DNA of 33,201 nucleotides from Opitutaceae bacterium (GCA_028822375.1 JAPKDW010000019.1:1-33201), one strand, 5' to 3'. Shown: positions 8,811 to 18,574, counted from the stretch's first letter. Numbers and translations: made by a program. The notes: generated by a model not told the origin, from the letters alone.

Positions 8811-8870
8811 TGTCGCCTCAGCGAGGCAACCTACAATGAAAACCGTAGGGCCGGCGCTTGCGCCGCGCCG
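8811..8870. repeat. Two hairpins after the DUF1552 gene, REP-like
   Basis: GCCTC-AGC-GAGGC (8815-8827) is followed by GGCGC-TT-GCGCC (8853-8864), the latter just after CCGTAGGG. Neither has a T-run, so they are not classic intrinsic terminators, but they could stabilise or end the upstream transcript. They resemble single REP units rather than a full inverted pair. Confidence 0.6.
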
Positions 8871-8952
8871 CGTAGTTAGAGGGCAATTTATATCGCGGCA
8901 CTGTCCCGCTAAGCCTTGCCCCTGCGGATACAATAGAATCAACCCTCTCTTC

Positions 8953-9326
8953 CTAATCCACCGGTGTCAACTTCGCCGGATAGCGCCGATCCGCATTCCA
9001 TTCCCCGAAATAGATCGCTCCCGCGCTACCCACGTGGAGATCGTGCCCATGGATAAAGGTCTTAGTGGTTTGATAAAGCGGTTGAAGGACTCCATCGACA
9101 TATGTAGGCTTACTCCCGCCTGGAGCGCTGATCACCTTTTTCGTTTTCCGATCCATAATCAGAAGAAACCCCGATTGCCCAAGGCGTTTTCCCGCCCCCC
9201 CTTCTTTAGACCATCCGCGGTCGTATCGCTTTCACCATGAGCGTGCTCATCAGTGCCTCCATGGCCATATCCGGAATAAGAAGATAGCGACAAACAAATA
9301 GAGAACAGAAAGATTCGATACATCAT
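8953..9326 (-). pseudogene. Frameshifted remnant of a secreted NHL/beta-propeller-type protein
   Basis: Two abutting minus-strand frames read as one protein if the frame slips at a run of seven G (minus-strand sense) near 9195-9201. The first half has a start (M-M-Y-R, with AGGAAA about ten bases upstream), a signal peptide (FLFSICLSLSSYSGYGHGG) and a His/Glu-rich stretch. The second half carries ISAPGGSKPTYVDG, then HGHDLHVGSAGAIYFGEWNA and YPAKL. That last part resembles a terminal blade of NHL-repeat six-bladed propellers (HD..V...G.IYV..WN). The joined product is about 124 residues, while such proteins are usually 300 or more, so the middle seems to be missing in addition to the frameshift. 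A sequencing error in the G run could explain the frameshift but not the shortness. Family assignment is tentative. Confidence 0.55.
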
Positions 9327-9345
9327 AACAACACGTTTCCTGCCC

Positions 9346-9397
9346 TGATCTATTACTAAGGTCATACTATTGATCTATTAATAATCATATCAGTTTT
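9346..9397. promoter_or_regulatory. Candidate operator region of the 9.5-14.8 kb cluster
   Basis: Exact direct repeats TGATCTATTA occur at 9346-9355 and 9371-9380, a 25-base period. Immediately after them lies ATAATCATATCAGTTTT (9381-9397), which matches 15 of 17 bases of ATTATCATATCACTTTT (15974-15990) in front of the GntR/LacI-type regulator gene. The region lies between the divergent NHL relic and the first cluster gene, a natural control position. Protein binding is inferred from this match only. Confidence 0.45.
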
Positions 9398-9538
9398 TGC
9401 CCTAACCGGCACCTTAAACCTTGCCTCAACTCTCCACAAACAGATGTATAGCCGAAGACATTAGACGCCTAAGCGTTCTCCATTTCCAACGTCTCTACTG
9501 CATCAATCCGTTAACCGATACAACGCCCCTTCAATACC

Positions 9539-10585
9539 ATGAAAGATACACCGCTCCGCACATCCGTAATCGGCAGTTACCCATTTCCAGGTTGGTTGGA
9601 ATTCGCCTCCCAAAACCTCGATCAATTTGGAGTAAACGACATCAGTGAAATGCAGGAGGATGCCGTTATCGCCGCCATTCACGACCAAGTTTCTGCCGGC
9701 CTCGACGTAATCACCGACGGAGAACAAACCCGATTCGATTTCAACCTCTCTTTCTACGGCTACATAAAAGGCATCGAACTCGAAAGCGCTTCCCCTCGCC
9801 GGTTCGGACCTCCTGCTCACGATCAGCGCGGCAAGCATGCGATCACCGCCGAACTAGAAGCCCCCAATGGACTCGGAGCCGTCGAAGAATTCGAGCGCCT
9901 AAAACGCCTTGCCCCAGAAGGTCCGAGCCTCAAGGCCAGTATTCCCGGTCCCTTTACCATGAGCGGGCGGCTACTCCCCAATGATCAATATCCAGATCGC
10001 CAAGCGATCACCGAAGCGCTTCTCCCTCTAGTCCGCAGCGAAATCGAAAAGCTCGTCGAAGCGGGCTGCAAAGAAATCTGCGTAGATGAACCATCCATGA
10101 GCTGTTACGCCTATAAAGCCGACACGAGCACCTTCGTCGATCTCTTCAATCGCACCGTCGAACCCGCGGTCGGCAAAGCCCGCATCTGTTCTCATCTATG
10201 CTTTGGCAACTACAAGGGACGAGCCGTCGGAAAACGCACCCCACGCGACATGTTTCCAGCCTTCCTCGATATGCACGTCGACGAAATGCATATCGAAATG
10301 TGTACCACCCACTTCGACTACCTCGACCTCATTGAAGAGATCTGCAAACGCAGGGACGCTGCAATCGGTATCATCGACGTCAAAAGCTACTACATCGAAA
10401 CGCCCGAAGACGTAGCCGCAATCATCCGCAAATGCTTGGAGTTCGCCCCGGCCGACCGACTCGTATTCGCCCCCGATTGCGGCCTCTCGCAAACAGCCCG
10501 CTGGGCCTCCCGACAAAAGCTAAAGAATATGGTAGCCGGCGCAAACATCGTCCGGCGCGAGCTGGGACTTCCCAACGCAAAATGA
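9539..10585 (+). CDS. MetE C-terminal-domain-like zinc methyltransferase (cobalamin-independent family)
   Basis: This 348-residue protein matches the catalytic (C-terminal) barrel of cobalamin-independent methionine synthase without the N-terminal barrel. The zinc site appears complete: His219 and Cys221 (SHLCFGN), Glu253 (MHIEMC) and Cys314 (FAPDCGL), corresponding in order to the His, Cys, Glu and Cys ligands of MetE. Other conserved blocks are the N-terminal SVIGSYP, DGEQTR (60-65) and VDEPS (182-186). Stand-alone core proteins of this type transfer methyl groups to thiols, from donors that differ between subgroups; neither donor nor acceptor can be read here. It is the first gene of the cluster and overlaps the next by four bases (ATGA at 10582-10585). 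No strong ribosome-binding site precedes the ATG. Confidence 0.85.
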   Translation: MKDTPLRTSVIGSYPFPGWLEFASQNLDQFGVNDISEMQEDAVIAAIHDQVSAGLDVITDGEQTRFDFNLSFYGYIKGIELESASPRRFGPPAHDQRGKHAITAELEAPNGLGAVEEFERLKRLAPEGPSLKASIPGPFTMSGRLLPNDQYPDRQAITEALLPLVRSEIEKLVEAGCKEICVDEPSMSCYAYKADTSTFVDLFNRTVEPAVGKARICSHLCFGNYKGRAVGKRTPRDMFPAFLDMHVDEMHIEMCTTHFDYLDLIEEICKRRDAAIGIIDVKSYYIETPEDVAAIIRKCLEFAPADRLVFAPDCGLSQTARWASRQKLKNMVAGANIVRRELGLPNAK

Positions 10586-11427
10586 AGCCCGCTTTTCTAA
10601 AAGGCGAAGAGCTCCTCGTCGACATCGAATCAGCCCGTAGCGATAAATCCAATACGCTACATACGTGGTGGTTAGGGCAAAGCGGGTTTCTCGTTATGTC
10701 CGCCGGTAAAACCGTTCTTTTCGATCCCTATCTGTCGGACTCGCTCACTCGAAAATACGCCCCAACCGACAAACCGCACACGCGCATCACCGAGCTCGTC
10801 TTAGATCCCGGGACGCTCGAAGGCATCGACATCGTAACCTCGAGTCACAATCACACCGACCACCTCGACAAGGAAACGCTAATCGCGCTCGTTCAAGCGA
10901 ACCCTGAACTAGACTTCGTCATCCCCGAGGCCAACAGAGCATTTATAGCCGATCGAATCGAACGCGATCCCTCTCTACCAATCGGGCTCAACGACGGACT
11001 AAGCACGACCGTGAAAGGCGTAACCTTCCACGGCATAGCATCCGCCCATGACGAACTCAAAACCAACGAAAAAGGCGAGCATCACTTCATGGGATTCGTC
11101 ATCGAACTCGGTCCTTGGAAGATCTACCACAGCGGCGATACACGACTCTACGACGGACTCGTTTCCCGCCTCAAACCGTTCAATCTCGACTTGGCGTTTC
11201 TTCCAATAAATGGATACAAACCCGAACGCCGTGTTGCCGGAAACCTCAACTCGGAGGAGGCCGCTCAATTGGCCGACGAGTGCTCTATAAAAACCGTTGT
11301 CCCTCACCACTACGATCTATTTGAATTTAACACCGCCGACCCGGTAGATTTCGAAAAGGCCTGCCAATTTAGAAACGTCAACCATCACGTCCTACAAAAC
11401 GGTCAACGACTCACGCTCGAGCGATAA
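10582..11427 (+). CDS. Metallo-beta-lactamase-fold hydrolase, UlaG-like
   Basis: The 281-residue product starts at the ATG overlapping the methyltransferase stop; the frame is open further upstream, but that part is antisense-like and lies inside the previous gene. The metal site reads SHNHTDHLD with His89, His91, Asp93 and His94, followed later by HSGDTRLYDG and VPHHYDLF, which supply the other expected ligands. GQSGFLV and LFDPYLSD near the start are typical of the branch containing UlaG (L-ascorbate-6-phosphate lactonase) and related lactonases. Substrate is unknown; a sugar-lactone or phosphoester role would fit the neighbours. It is cytoplasmic, with no signal peptide. The next gene begins 45 bases after its stop. 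Confidence 0.85.
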   Translation: MKPAFLKGEELLVDIESARSDKSNTLHTWWLGQSGFLVMSAGKTVLFDPYLSDSLTRKYAPTDKPHTRITELVLDPGTLEGIDIVTSSHNHTDHLDKETLIALVQANPELDFVIPEANRAFIADRIERDPSLPIGLNDGLSTTVKGVTFHGIASAHDELKTNEKGEHHFMGFVIELGPWKIYHSGDTRLYDGLVSRLKPFNLDLAFLPINGYKPERRVAGNLNSEEAAQLADECSIKTVVPHHYDLFEFNTADPVDFEKACQFRNVNHHVLQNGQRLTLER

Positions 11428-11472
11428 ATCCGACTAGGACTCAAAATTAACAGTATTCATTTTCCTAACGCT

Positions 11473-12252
11473 ATGTCTCACACGCAAACTTATCTCCAAA
11501 AATCACGCGAACTTATCGAAATCGTCTCCGCGCAAGAAGACAATATCGCCAAGGCCGCCGACTGGTTTGCCAAAACGATTTTAGCCGATCGCATGGTCCA
11601 TGTTTTCGGTTCCGGTCATAGTCGCATGATGACCGAAGAAATGTGGCCACGTTACGGCTCTTTTCCAGGCTTCAACCCAATTGTGGAGCTTTCACTCAGT
11701 TTTCATAATCTCGTCGTCGGCTGCAACGGACAGCGACAAGCAATGTTTCTCGAAAACGCCAGCGGCCTGGCTGAACAGATCCTGAGGAATTTCGAACTCA
11801 CTGAAAAAGACACAGCTCTCGTCATATCCTCCAGTGGCTGTAATCGCGTACCGATCGAAATGGCCGAGCTTTTTCAAAAGAACGGCATCAAGGTGGTTGC
11901 CCTTATCAGCCAACTCCACTCCGACGCCTCCACCACCAAAGACACTCGCGGCTTAAAGCTCTCCGACTTCGCCGATCTCATCCTCGACACTGGAGCGCCC
12001 GTAGGCGATGCCATGATAAAAATCGAAGGATTGGATACACCGGTTTCACCAGGATCTACTCTTGGCGGATGCCTCGTCGTCAATTCCATCAAAGCAGAAG
12101 TCGCTCAACGACTCATCGATGCCGGCAAACCGCCGAAGGTCCTAACTGCTGGAGCGCTCATTGGAGCCGAGCGAGCGGACGAAATATTCCAAGCGGCCTA
12201 CGACGAACACGGTCGTCGCCTATCGCGATACTACGCGACCCTCGGCGAATAG
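11473..12252 (+). CDS. SIS-domain sugar isomerase-like protein (UPF0309-like)
   Basis: This 259-residue cytoplasmic protein has a SIS (sugar isomerase) fold of the UPF0309 type. Visible landmarks are VFGSGHSRMMTEEMWPRYG (about 43-61) and VISSSGCNRVPIEMA (about 117-131), the two Ser/Gly-rich phosphosugar-binding turns of the family. Relatives isomerise, sense or cleave phosphorylated sugars or amino sugars, but this branch is poorly characterised. It sits in the middle of the cluster, before the FAD oxidoreductase relic, which begins 11 bases after its stop. Length is normal for the family. The exact reaction is not claimed. Confidence 0.83.
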   Translation: MSHTQTYLQKSRELIEIVSAQEDNIAKAADWFAKTILADRMVHVFGSGHSRMMTEEMWPRYGSFPGFNPIVELSLSFHNLVVGCNGQRQAMFLENASGLAEQILRNFELTEKDTALVISSSGCNRVPIEMAELFQKNGIKVVALISQLHSDASTTKDTRGLKLSDFADLILDTGAPVGDAMIKIEGLDTPVSPGSTLGGCLVVNSIKAEVAQRLIDAGKPPKVLTAGALIGAERADEIFQAAYDEHGRRLSRYYATLGE

Positions 12253-12263
12253 AAACCATTCCA

Positions 12264-12540
12264 TGAGCCTTCGAATCATCAATCGATCGATCGTTCCGAC
12301 TCTAGCCGAAGTAGACATTCTAGTGGTCGGAGCGGGCTCCGCAGGTTGCGTCGCCGAAAAAGCGCCGATGGAAACGACGAAACTCATTGGGAATACCTAC
12401 CCGATGGTAGCGCCTACTGAGTTCCTTACAGAAGCCTAGTCGCCCGCGGTCGCGACGATCTATGGGTTGCCGGTCGTTGCTTCAGCGCCACGCATGACGC
12501 CCACGCATCCTCCAACTTAATCAAAATTGAACCGTGTTAA
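12264..12540 (+). pseudogene. Relic of an FAD-dependent oxidoreductase gene
   Basis: The ATG at 12264 opens a frame whose residues 18-32 (VDILVVGAGSAGCVA) are the N-terminal Rossmann FAD-binding motif. It then loses register. In another frame, from about 12361, comes ETHWEYLPDGSAY, a TGA stop at 12418-12420 where relatives have Gly, and then VPYRSLVARGRDDLWVAGRC followed by FSATHDAHAS, the typical C-terminal block of the FAD_oxidored family. The sequence diverges after HAS and ends at TAA 12538-12540. Intact members are several hundred residues long, so a central region of several hundred codons has gone. At least one frameshift, one nonsense codon and one large deletion make it non-functional. 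It lies exactly where a cluster gene would be expected, between the SIS and first dehydrogenase genes. Confidence 0.88.
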
Positions 12541-12614
12541 TATTTGATTCTTAAGTTCTCCCGCTTTAATAAATACTCACTAACAACCCACCCCGTACAA
12601 CCAACTCCCTCTTC

Positions 12615-13700
12615 ATGAACCCACAAGAGAAAAACTGGAAAATCGTCGGCATCAATTTCGATCACATGCACATGGGCGATCTTCTTCGCCAAGTTCACGA
12701 ACACCCGTCTGCAACGATCGCCGGCATTTGCGACGACGTTCCCGCGCGGATGGAAGAAGCCATCGCCAATTTCTCGATTCCCGCGGAACGGGTTTTCACC
12801 GATATCGATGCTTGTATGAAAACGGCCGACCCAGACCTCGTCATCATCTGCGCCTCAACTGCTCGACACGCCGAATACGTCGAAAAGATCTCCCCTTACG
12901 GGAAACACCTCTTCATCGAAAAGCCGTTTGCAGACAGCCTAGCCGCCGCCGATCAAATGAACGCCGCCTTGGCTCCCGGCCAGCAATTGATAATCAACTG
13001 GCCCCTTCGCTGGTATCCTTCCCATGCGACCGCTTTCCGTCTAATCAGCGAAGGTCTCATAGGGTCCGTCCGTGAAGTACACTACTATGACGGAAATCGA
13101 GGTCCTCTCGCTCACGGAGCAGACAAAATCGCCAAAGACGTTACGCCCGAACTTAAAGCCGAAAGCTGGTTCTACAAAAAGAGCGGAGGCGGCGGAGCCC
13201 TCCTCGACTACCTCGGATACGGCACCACGCTCGGAGCTTGGTTCAACGGAGGCAAATCACCCGTCGACGTCACCACCGTCACCGGCGGCGATCCCAATCT
13301 AGAAGTCGACGAACACAGCATAACCATCTGCCGGTACGCTGACGGCACACTCTCGAAATTCGAAACCAAATGGGGGACCTTCACCGATCCCTGGACACAT
13401 CAACCCCAACCCAAATGCGGCTTCAACATCGTTGGAAGCGAAGGCACTATCGCCTCCTACGATCTAGAACCGACGATTCACGTCCAAACCCAATCGAAAC
13501 CAGAAGGCGAAACCATTGCTTGTGATGATTTAGTTCACCCTTTTCACGCCCCCATCCCCTACGTCCTCAACCGCATAGAAAACGGACTTGAAATCGATGG
13601 CCCACTAAGCCCGAAGATCGCTCGCATCGGACAACAAATCGTCGACGCAGCCGTCCTCAGCGCAACAACGCGAACAACCGTTTCTCTCAAAAATCTATGA
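12615..13700 (+). CDS. Gfo/Idh/MocA-family dehydrogenase (first of two)
   Basis: This 361-residue NAD(P)-dependent oxidoreductase acts on sugars, polyols or related compounds. The N-terminal Rossmann fold spans about 1-130 (IVGINFDHMHMGD, then GICDD). The lysine of the family's EKP motif is present (FIEKPFADS, about 97-105). The C-terminal half contains NWPLRWYPSH and SGGGGALLDYLGYGTTLG, where many relatives have a G-x-H. Here the motif reads GYGT, so the catalytic histidine may be replaced; that is a real departure or a subgroup trait. It overlaps the second dehydrogenase by four bases (ATGA at 13697), implying coupled translation and perhaps a shared pathway step. Confidence 0.87.
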   Translation: MNPQEKNWKIVGINFDHMHMGDLLRQVHEHPSATIAGICDDVPARMEEAIANFSIPAERVFTDIDACMKTADPDLVIICASTARHAEYVEKISPYGKHLFIEKPFADSLAAADQMNAALAPGQQLIINWPLRWYPSHATAFRLISEGLIGSVREVHYYDGNRGPLAHGADKIAKDVTPELKAESWFYKKSGGGGALLDYLGYGTTLGAWFNGGKSPVDVTTVTGGDPNLEVDEHSITICRYADGTLSKFETKWGTFTDPWTHQPQPKCGFNIVGSEGTIASYDLEPTIHVQTQSKPEGETIACDDLVHPFHAPIPYVLNRIENGLEIDGPLSPKIARIGQQIVDAAVLSATTRTTVSLKNL

Positions 13701-14827
13701 GCCCAGAAACCAACTACACCCTAGAAAGTTATCAAGAGGTCAAGCAGCTCGAGGCCCCAAACCTCGATTACAAACCACAGCTTCCAAAAAGCTACCGCCC
13801 AAAAATCGGCCTTATCGGTTGTGGTGGCATCACAATCCATCACCTCAATGCCTACAAAGCAGCCGGACTGAAAGTTGTCGGTTTATGCGATTTGAATGAA
13901 TCCAAAACGCACGAGAGACGAGACTCGCACTATCCTAACGCAATTTGCTACCAGGACTACAATGAACTGCTAGCCAACCCAGAGATAGATGTAGTCGACA
14001 TCGCCCTACATCCAGCTCCCCGAGTTGCGGCAATCGAAGCTGCTCTCAATGCAGGCAAACATGTCCTCAGTCAAAAGCCATTCGCCCTCGACCTCGATAT
14101 TGCGGAGCGCCTAGCCAAGCTAGCCGAATCCAAAAACCTGAAGCTCGCTGTCAACCAAAACGGTCGCTGGGCTCCCTACGTCCGCTATATGCAGCGGGCC
14201 ATCAACGCAGACCTGATAGGCGAAACAAACACGGTAAACATCTACCTCAACTGGGACCACACTTGGATCCAAGGCACCCCATTCGAATCGATTCACCACA
14301 TCATCCTCTACGACTTCGCGGTGCACTGGATCGATATGGCAGTCAATTTTTTCCCGACCCAATCAGCCGAACGCGCATTCGGAACCGCCCGCAAAGCCAA
14401 GAATCAAACACTTAATTCTCCCCTACTCGGCGGAGCCACAATACAATTCGGCAATGGCGTAGCCAATCTCGCCCTCGACGGACAATGCTCCCAAGGAGCC
14501 CTGGAACGCATCGTCATTACGGGCGACAAAGGAGTCCTTACCGCCACCGGCGCCGTAACCAAAATCTCCGAAGTCACGCTTGAAACCGCCGAAGGCATCG
14601 CCACTGCCCAACTAGAAGGCGCTTGGTTCGACGACGGATTCCAAGGAGCTATGCTGGAATTGCTCTGCTCCATCGAAGAAGATCGCGAACCCTTCAATTC
14701 CGCTCAAAACAATCTCGCTACCCTCGCCAGCGTATACGCTATCATCGCATCAGCCGACAGCGGAAAAGCCGTCCCAGTTGGAGAAAACCGCCAACTCGGC
14801 GAAAATGGCCAACCCCGATCGCGTTAA
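13697..14827 (+). CDS. Gfo/Idh/MocA-family dehydrogenase (second of two)
   Basis: This 376-residue relative of the previous product has a clearer dinucleotide motif: KIGLIGCGGITIHHLNAY (about 36-53) and VVGLCDLNE. The EKP position reads SQKPFALDLD (about 122-131), keeping the lysine. Substrate-domain landmarks are AVNQNGRWAPY and HHIILYDFAVHWIDMA, where the conserved His follows a D-F-A-V pattern as in many active members. Cytoplasmic, with no signal peptide. The two dehydrogenases are divergent enough that they are more likely to act on different intermediates than to be a recent duplication. It is the last gene of the cluster, and a perfect 28-bp inverted repeat follows 21 bases after its stop. 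Substrate unknown. Confidence 0.87.
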   Translation: MSPETNYTLESYQEVKQLEAPNLDYKPQLPKSYRPKIGLIGCGGITIHHLNAYKAAGLKVVGLCDLNESKTHERRDSHYPNAICYQDYNELLANPEIDVVDIALHPAPRVAAIEAALNAGKHVLSQKPFALDLDIAERLAKLAESKNLKLAVNQNGRWAPYVRYMQRAINADLIGETNTVNIYLNWDHTWIQGTPFESIHHIILYDFAVHWIDMAVNFFPTQSAERAFGTARKAKNQTLNSPLLGGATIQFGNGVANLALDGQCSQGALERIVITGDKGVLTATGAVTKISEVTLETAEGIATAQLEGAWFDDGFQGAMLELLCSIEEDREPFNSAQNNLATLASVYAIIASADSGKAVPVGENRQLGENGQPRSR

Positions 14828-14848
14828 CACTACTTTCGAAAAGGCTTA

Positions 14849-14916
14849 CCCACGAATAACACGAATTTTCACGAATCAGTCCAAAATCATTCGTGAAAAT
14901 TCGTGTTATTCGTGGG
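14849..14916. repeat. Perfect 28-bp inverted repeat between convergent genes
   Basis: Arms 14849-14876 and 14889-14916 are exact inverted copies around a 12-base spacer. Within an arm the unit ACGAAT recurs three times. Lying between the convergent dehydrogenase and regulator genes, the hairpin could end or protect both transcripts, although there is no T-run. Its ATTCGTG/CACGAAT composition differs from the GTAGGAGCGG elements, so it is a second repeat family, probably also dispersed in the genome. Confidence 0.92.
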
Positions 14917-14964
14917 CAATAAAGCAGTTCGTCACTTTCCAATACGAACGGCGTGCCGCATCCA

Positions 14965-15960
14965 TCACAAACTTCCTCGCATCACCGGACGGGGAGCCAA
15001 AATCCGCGTGATTGCCGTAGACGTATCGCCCGAAATTCTTTTTTGAGCAACCTCCACGACGTTCTTCGCCAGCTCGTCCCAGGGGATCGAAATGGTTGTC
15101 AAATCCAGCTGCTCCGCTACCGGAGCATCATCGAAACCAATGACTCGCAACCCTACCGATCGACCCTTCTTGCCAGCTACATCCATCAAAGCCTGCGCCA
15201 GTCGATCATTTGCGCAAAACACCACTTTAGGTTTTTTTTCCAACAAAGGCCGAGCCGCCAAAAGTCCATCATCGTAAAACCATGATTCCGCAAAATGAAC
15301 TTCTGCCCCAGGAATCGCTTCTTGAAATCCCCTCACGCGATCCAAGCACCGCTGATCCCCTTTCGGTCCACCGAGAATCATCGCAACCGCATCCGGAGCA
15401 ATCGACCGCACCAACTCTCCCGCCGCAATGCCGCCCGAATGATCGTCCACGCTCACCGCATCGCAATACACCGCCGACAAACCTTTTGGAGGCGCCTGAT
15501 TAATAAGCAGACAGTACCGTTCTTCTTTCCGGATCAATTCCTGAGCTTCAGAACATTCCCAAAAAATAGGAAAACTCGAACCGCTCACTCGACTGACCGA
15601 ACCACCCCATCGCACACGGGCCTGAATCCCTGCCTTCTCGAAGCCATCCTTCAAACGAGCCAACAAGAGCGCCCCGAAACTATCCTTCACCCGCGCCCGT
15701 TCATTGAAAATCAATTCCACACCCCGCCACTGCGGCGTCTCTCCCCGAAGGAAAGTACCGCTCCCCGGTTTGCGCGTAAGATATCCTTCCGCCACCAACT
15801 CTCGGATCAACGTATCCGCCGTTTGATAACTGATACTGAAACGTAGCCCCAAGGCGCGATTCGAAAGAAAACGACTCCCCGGCAAATAGTAGCCATGCTC
15901 AATCCGGCGAATCAATTTCTCCTTAACATCTATGACTTTTTGCGAACGAGGACGGGCCAT
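14965..15960 (-). CDS. Transcription regulator: GntR-type winged helix with LacI-type sensor domain
   Basis: The 331-residue product joins an N-terminal GntR-like winged helix (about 8-72, with GYYLPGSRFLSNRALGLRF and EGYLTRKPGSGTFL) to a periplasmic-binding-protein-like sensor (about 80-320, with VDDHSGGIAAGELV, AMILGG, VVFCANDRLAQALMD and RVIGFDDAP). AraR of Bacillus has the same combination. Such proteins repress sugar genes until a sugar binds. The gene converges on the 9.5-14.8 kb cluster, making that cluster the obvious target. This is supported by a 17-bp motif in its own upstream region that recurs before the first cluster gene. Start ATG at 15960; the product looks full length. Confidence 0.9.
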   Translation of the reverse strand: MARPRSQKVIDVKEKLIRRIEHGYYLPGSRFLSNRALGLRFSISYQTADTLIRELVAEGYLTRKPGSGTFLRGETPQWRGVELIFNERARVKDSFGALLLARLKDGFEKAGIQARVRWGGSVSRVSGSSFPIFWECSEAQELIRKEERYCLLINQAPPKGLSAVYCDAVSVDDHSGGIAAGELVRSIAPDAVAMILGGPKGDQRCLDRVRGFQEAIPGAEVHFAESWFYDDGLLAARPLLEKKPKVVFCANDRLAQALMDVAGKKGRSVGLRVIGFDDAPVAEQLDLTTISIPWDELAKNVVEVAQKRISGDTSTAITRILAPRPVMRGSL

Positions 15961-15973
15961 TTAGGACGCATTT

Positions 15974-16002
15974 ATTATCATATCACTTTTACTGTCAACT
16001 GT
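15974..16002 (-). promoter_or_regulatory. Candidate promoter/operator of the GntR/LacI-type regulator
   Basis: Upstream of the ATG at 15960 the minus strand has TTGACA (+ strand 15993-15998), an exact -35 consensus, followed by an AT-rich stretch (TGATATGATAATAAAT) that could hold a weak -10. On the + strand, ATTATCATATCACTTTT (15974-15990) matches 15 of 17 bases of the motif at 9381-9397. ACTGT is directly repeated at 15991-15995 and 15998-16002. Overlap of the motif with the promoter would suit autorepression. This is prediction only. Confidence 0.45.
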
Positions 16003-16068
16003 ATTGTAATTCAGTTTTACCTACAAACATGTTCCATTCAATCGCCTGTTAATCTAGTAGCGGAAGCT

Positions 16069-16144
16069 GGTAGGGTTGTTTGTCCCAAGCAACCGTTGAA
16101 GTCGCATCACCCGATGCGGTTGCTTAGGAACAGGCAACCCTACC
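16069..16144. repeat. 76-bp nested inverted repeat
   Basis: The outer ends GGTAGGGTTG and CAACCCTACC (16069, 16144) are exact inverted copies, and inner blocks AAGCAACCG and CGGTTGCTT are also complementary, separated from the outer ones by imperfect segments. A third hairpin, CGCATC-ACCC-GATGCG, sits at the tip. The element could fold as one cruciform. It lies between the regulator gene and icd, has no coding content and looks like a REP/MITE family distinct from the GTAGGAGCGG elements. The remaining bases of this spacer (15961-16314) show nothing else beyond the regulator promoter. Confidence 0.88.
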
Positions 16145-16215
16145 ATTTATAAGCGTCAAAAAACGAACCTCTTAAACGTACCTTTGCCCATCTCCCAAAC
16201 GCGGTATTCTATTGA

Positions 16216-18546
<2,331 letters not shown>

Positions 18547-18574
18547 GGAGTTTTACTAAACCGTAATACGGAAC

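Noticed and set aside
10432-10581. Upstream extension of the metallo-beta-lactamase-fold gene
   Set aside because: These codons lie inside the methyltransferase gene and read as Arg/Pro-rich noise. The ATG at 10582 overlapping the stop gives the normal N-terminus.
15295-15846. 183-codon plus-strand frame opposite the regulator gene
   Set aside because: Its composition (His/Arg/Pro/Thr-rich, no domain) is that of an antisense shadow of the GntR/LacI-type regulator.
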